A stretch of DNA of 64,000 nt from positions 653,001 through 717,000 of the forward strand of contig BSDZ01000035.1 of the NCBI GenBank assembly GCA_030268105.1, read 5' to 3'. Shown here piece by piece: positions 59,601-64,000 of the stretch. The notes beneath the pieces were generated by a model that saw only the letters and a list, made by a program, of their open reading frames with translations, was not told the origin of the DNA and made no database searches. The stretch's first letter is position 1. Each line of letters starts with the position of its first letter. The position numbers and the translations under genes are program-made. The stretch comes from Volvox africanus (taxonomy: Eukaryota > Chlorophyta > Chlorophyceae > Chlamydomonadales > Volvocaceae).

Positions 59601-62600
59601 CCATGACGGCGCCGCCTCCAGGACAGGAGCAGCGGGGCCCGTTCCCCTCGGCCGAGTTGCCAGGCGGGTTGGATGTTTTGGTTGGAGCGGCCGCGCACGG
59701 TGACGCGTGCAGCCTGGAGCACGTTCTGTGGGAACTTGGATATGAGGCCCTGACAGCGCTCATGCAGGCAGTGGACATGTTGGAGGCTGCGGCAGGTGAG
59801 TATGTGGCAGGAAGGCGGGTTGGGTCGGTGGGTGGGTTAGGCCAGGCTGTGGTATTGGAAAAATACGTCTTGGTGGGTGCGCAGCGGGATTGGCACATAC
59901 TGGGGCTTCGCAAACCCAAACAATCGTTTTAGGTGGTGGTTGTACCTTTAGTAAACAACCGCGCTTTTATAAGCCTCATCACGCGCAGAACGCGTCGCTA
60001 AGTCCATGTTGTCAAGTGGACTTTTCAAGTATATAAGTGTATAATGAAGCCCAATCTATCTGCGATGCTATTCCCATCTTTATAATGTCTAATATAATAT
60101 CTAACAGTAAGGGGGGCGATGCAAAGGGTTTCAATGATTCAATGCTGGTATATTGACGCGGTAACATGGGAGCTCTTGACATACTGAAGATTAGGCGTGC
60201 TGGTGTCCCTTCGTAATGAACCTCTGGATCTTCGCCGCCAGTCCGCCAGTCGTATCCGTCGCCCACGACGCACTGGTGGTGGTGATAACTAGGTGATTGA
60301 TAACTTCCTACTTCGTTGTACAACCATATCCGCGCAGACTCTGGCGGCAGCAATGCGCCATCATCTGCTGGATCTCCTGGAAAGGGTTCTCCACCCGGTC
60401 TCACGCCCACCACGGCTCTGCGCCCGGGGGGGCCGCCCGCCATACCCCCGCCTAGAGCAGCCGCCGAGGATCCACGAGTGGCCATCAACCGCGGTGAAGC
60501 CGGAACTTCCGCGCTCAGGAGCCGTGCCTCTGCGCCCTCACGAGTGGCTGCACCGCATCTATGCGGCCAACACAGCGCAGCTGGTGACGGGGGATTGGCT
60601 GCTGCTGCTGCTGCTGCAGCTCAGGTGGCGCCAGACGCGATGGCAGACACGCCGGCTGATAGCGGCTCCTTGATCACCCGTCCGCACAGTGCCTTTCCGG
60701 CAGCGGCGGCGGCCAGCGGCGGCAGTGCCAGTGGTCAAGCTGGCAGCAGCGCCTTTGCCCTCGCTGCTAGATCAACCATAGCTGTAGCAGGCAATCCTGA
60801 GCGGCCAACGACCCGGTCTCGCAGTGCCGCCAGCGAAGGAGGTCCCAGCGGCGTAAGCAATGGCAGTGGCAGGGCTGGCGCAAGCGACGACGATTTCCAT
60901 GCACCGTCGAGCATCGTCCCCCTTACTCTCACCACCGCGCGGACCATTCGGCCGGGGAAGATACCGCATGCAGCAGCTTCTGTTGGTTGCGGCAGGGGCG
61001 GCAGCGAGTTTGCACCGGTGACGTCAGAGACAGACATGGGTGCTGTCAGAGGCGGGGCCGGCGGCGGCGGCGGCGGCGGCGGCCCCGCTGCCAAGGCGAT
61101 CGTTGCGGCTAGGGGCGTAGTGGATATGCCGGCCGCATGCCAGCTGCTGCCTTCGCCTCAAAAGTCCTGCATTGAAACCCGAGACTTGCACCAAGCGGTC
61201 ACATCCGAGTACGGCAGCGAGGCGCGAGTCGGAAGAAGCTGTTCAGGCCGAATCGGTGCGGTAGAGGCCGCGACTGATGAGAACAATGAAGGGACTGTAG
61301 AAGTGGGAGTGAGCGATGCTGCGGCAACTTCCGCCCCCTTGCATGGTATCGTCGTCAGGAGTGCACAGGAGGTTTCAAGAAACTTCACGAGCATCCCAGA
61401 TGCAGCAGCAGCAGCAACAACAACAAATGCAATAGCGGCGGAGGTTTCGGGGAGCGCCTCTGCTGTACTGGTGCCTGCGGGAGCGGCGGCGGCGGCGGGG
61501 ACGAAATCAGCAGCGGTGGCGGCGCCGCCGTCAGTGGCGCAACTGAGGCCCATGCACTTGACGCTGACGTCGCCGTTCGCGCAGGCGGCCCTGCAAGCTG
61601 TTGCTCTGGACGATGAAGTCGACGACAGCGATGGTACTTTCAGGGCTGCCGATGCTTCTGAAGTGCGGCGGCCCGCTCTCGACAGTGTCCGTTCTGGCGC
61701 GCCGCCCTCCTCCCCGTCCGTAACACTGGTCTCAAGTGCTGTCAATGCAGTAGGAGCGGCGGCGGCAGTAACGTGCACACCCACGGGGGGCACACCCACC
61801 GTGGCGTCGCCACTGTTGCCGCCTCGGCCTTCAGACGCGTTGTCGAGATCGCAGTCGTCGGCAACGCCGCAGGATGCAGCGGCGGCTTCGGCCGCGGCGG
61901 TGAGGCCAGGATCGACCTTTCGCAGGGCAGGGTCAGGACGGGGGCCATCCCGCACGGTTAGCAACGGAGCCTGCGGTGTGGTTGATGTGGGTCGGCGGGG
62001 TAGTGCGGGCAGCGCCGCGAGAGAACGGCAATATCCAGCTGGCCCCAGGTCCTCTAACCAGCACCAGTGTCTCCCGCATAAAGCAGAGAGAGGCGGCAGT
62101 GGCAACTATATTGATGCGCCGTACACTGGATCCACGCCCCACCCCGACCTGGGTTCGGTGCCACAGTTTCTTACAGGTGCACTGACGTTTCCCGCCGCAG
62201 CACAGATGGAGGTGGCCGGAACATATGGCGCTGTGCCGGTTGCGGTGCCGGTGGTTGCAAAGGCCGTGCGGCAGCACAGTTGGCAGTTGCCGTACCAAGT
62301 GGCGCAGGCTGTGTTGCACGGGCCACCGTTTCCGGGGCCGTCGCCGGCGCAGCCTTATCCGCATCACCATCCCCTTTCCCACCAGTGGGGCGGACCACTC
62401 ACCCACAGCCTGGCGCCTGCAGCCCACAGCTGCGATGTGCCTAGCTATTCGGCGGAGCCATCAGGAAATGGAGCTCCAGTGCGCTCATCCACCGCCAGCA
62501 CGGGTGCGGGTGCCGGTGGTGTACCGGGCGTCTGGATTGTGAAGCATGGATCACAAGATCTACCACAGCAAATCATGGCTGATTCAACACAAACGTTTTC

Positions 62601-64000
62601 ACCGCTAATGCAGCCTACGAACCCACAGCAGCTGCACCAGCCACCGCCATGGCCGGCGGGGGCGCCGTTGTCTTCGGCCTGCCCGCAGCCGACATTGGTA
62701 CGGCAAGCGTCGTCAGCGTACCCATTACCGCCGGCGCCGCTGTTCGTGCCGCTCATTATGCCACAACAGCAGCAGCAGCAACCAGGGGGGAGCTGCAATG
62801 GCATGGGCGTAATGGTTTGCCCACCGGCTCCGGAGCTGGCAATCGAAGTTGTGGCTGCTGGGGTTTATTCCGGAGCCCCACCGCAGTACCTGCAGCCGCT
62901 CCCCGCCTGGGCAATGGCGCAGCATACCGTATTTCCGTACGGGGGGTCATACCAGGCAGTGCCGTACGTTGTGGACGGCAGCTATGGAGGGGCGGGGACT
63001 ACGTTTGGCGCTGGTGCTTTTAGTGTGCACGGTAGGGTAGGGGGAGCTGACGTGCGGATATGGATGTCGTGCACCTGGCCTCAGCGGTTGATTCCTCGCA
63101 TGGATGTGGGAAAGGCTGCTAGTGGGATAGGATACCGGATCAAACGGACGAGTAACAAGGTGCTAATGCTGTCGATAGCTGTACATAGGGGCTTGTGGAT
63201 TCCGTCATAAGCATCATTATAGGGCTTTCCTGCCTTCTGCCTTCTCATGGGTACCATGGGTCTCTCCCAGCCCCCAGTCTCCACGAACCCTAATGGTGCC
63301 ACATTTGTTATTTTGCCTAGGTGTTTTCATGTCCCTACGTTGTCCACATTTCGCCTTGTACCCGTGAATGCCGCCGTTTGCATTTGCCTTCAGCACAAGG
63401 GTGCCGTTGCCATTCTTTTTGACGCCCCTACCGAGTCCCCCGCGCGCTCCACCTCTCCTGATTGAACCCGCAGGACCTCCGTACGCAGATCCAACCGCCA
63501 CACCCACTGGATGCCTGATGCGCGGGCCGCGCGATGAAGTCTACGATCACCCATCGCTAATGGTACCGACATCGCCACCAACGCAACAGGGGGATTCACG
63601 AGGCGGTAATCCTCTGGTCGAGTGCCTGGTCTCCAACTGGCCTGGTGCCAGCAGTAGCTTCAGCTCAAGCTATTCTGGGAGTGGCCCGTCCGGTGATTAC
63701 AGCTTGCCGCCAGGTAGAGACTTCGACGTTTGGCAGCACTCCTACTTCGATGGCGCTGGCACCGCTATCGCCAGGCAAGGTAGCGTTGTCACGATGCCTC
63801 ACGAAAGCGAATTGCCGGCGATGTCAGCACCCCAACCGCATGCCGCAGCAAGGGGGGACGGCTCGTTGGTCGAGCAGCAGTTGAGCCACCGGCAAGAGCA
63901 TGATAGCAGACGCCATCGACACCGCCACCGCCCAGCCTCTCCGCAACAATCACCTCCGCCAGATAAAACTCACGTTACACCTACTTCAGCGCCCGTGGTG
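56609..64000 (+). CDS. giant low-complexity protein, incomplete at window end
   Basis: Exons 56609-59795, 60338-63031 and 63474 to beyond the window join through two phase-1 introns (donors GTGAGT and GTAGGG) into more than 2,130 residues. Each junction restores smooth sequence: LEAAA|DSGGSNAPSS and FSVHG|PPYADPTATP. The protein is mostly low-complexity: Ala, Gln, Gly, Pro and Ser runs, a polyproline block near 58615-58650, and polyQ near 57418-57440 and 58339-58355. A VAEAA repeat lies at 58841-58885. A likely folded island is SLEHVLWELGYEALTALMQA at the end of exon 1. I recognise no catalytic domain; it may lie beyond the window. Giant scaffold, transcription and kinase proteins of volvocine algae have this make-up. 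The start codon is uncertain. Confidence 0.65.
58841..58885 (+). repeat. 15-bp in-frame minisatellite, three units
   Basis: GCGGTGGCGGAGGCT repeated three times exactly, followed by a partial unit; encodes AVAEA repeats within the giant protein. Confidence 0.95.

Noticed and set aside
61158..62105. 315-codon - strand ORF
   Set aside because: Antisense shadow of the giant low-complexity exon; no splice or domain support.
1..64000. CRISPR arrays, bacterial operons, Shine-Dalgarno sites
   Set aside because: Spliceosomal introns throughout and eukaryotic gene families; no array of direct repeats with unique spacers was seen.

Overview
The window looks like nuclear DNA of a volvocine (chlamydomonadalean) green alga. 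Genes are split by many mostly GT-AG introns of about 60 to 1,100 bases. Coding exons are GC-rich, with Ala/Gln/Pro/Ser low-complexity runs, while gene-free stretches are visibly more AT-rich. The polyadenylation motif TGTAA follows several genes. A plastid thioredoxin m, a plastid RelA/SpoT homologue and an F-box/PP2-type protein point to the green lineage. All gene models below were made by eye from frames, splice phases and family motifs, without transcripts.

Layout. 0-1.8 kb (-): a GT49/LARGE-type glycosyltransferase. 1.8-4.6 kb: gene-free, with a decayed tyrosine-recombinase retroelement. 4.6-7.0 kb (-): LUC7-like U1 snRNP factor, copy 1. 7-12.5 kb: retroelement debris, a long imperfect inverted repeat and a degenerate ~171-bp tandem repeat. 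12.5-13.9 kb (+): a small PH-domain protein of the plant PH1 type. 16.2-19.9 kb (+): an F-box protein with two repeated lectin/WSC-like modules and a PP2 domain, followed at 22.3-23.7 kb by a 5'-truncated tandem copy. 25.4-26.6 kb (+): an unrecognised gene. 26.9-31.1 kb (+): an unrecognised, probably plastid-targeted 543-residue protein. 31.1-34.4 kb: gene-free, with possible retroelement traces. 34.4-41.6 kb (-): plastid RSH ((p)ppGpp hydrolase/synthetase). 44.3-46.7 kb (-): LUC7-like copy 2. 49.7-51.7 kb (+): ribosomal protein L5. 52.2-52.7 kb (+): a glycine-rich membrane protein. 54.7-55.1 kb (-): thioredoxin m. 56.6 kb to the end (+): a giant low-complexity protein gene that runs off the window.

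The genes do not form a pathway. The strongest signals are evolutionary. The two LUC7 paralogues, 39.7 kb apart in direct orientation, share a 1.9-kb tract that is nearly identical, introns included, while their first exons have diverged by about 12%. The two PP2 genes share an ~890-bp nearly identical block with sharp edges inside otherwise divergent genes. Both patterns suggest gene conversion or very recent segmental copying. Other points of note are a Tyr in place of the last zinc-ligand His in both LUC7 proteins, a GC-AG intron in both LUC7 genes, and a linker of about 480 residues splitting the two catalytic halves of RSH.
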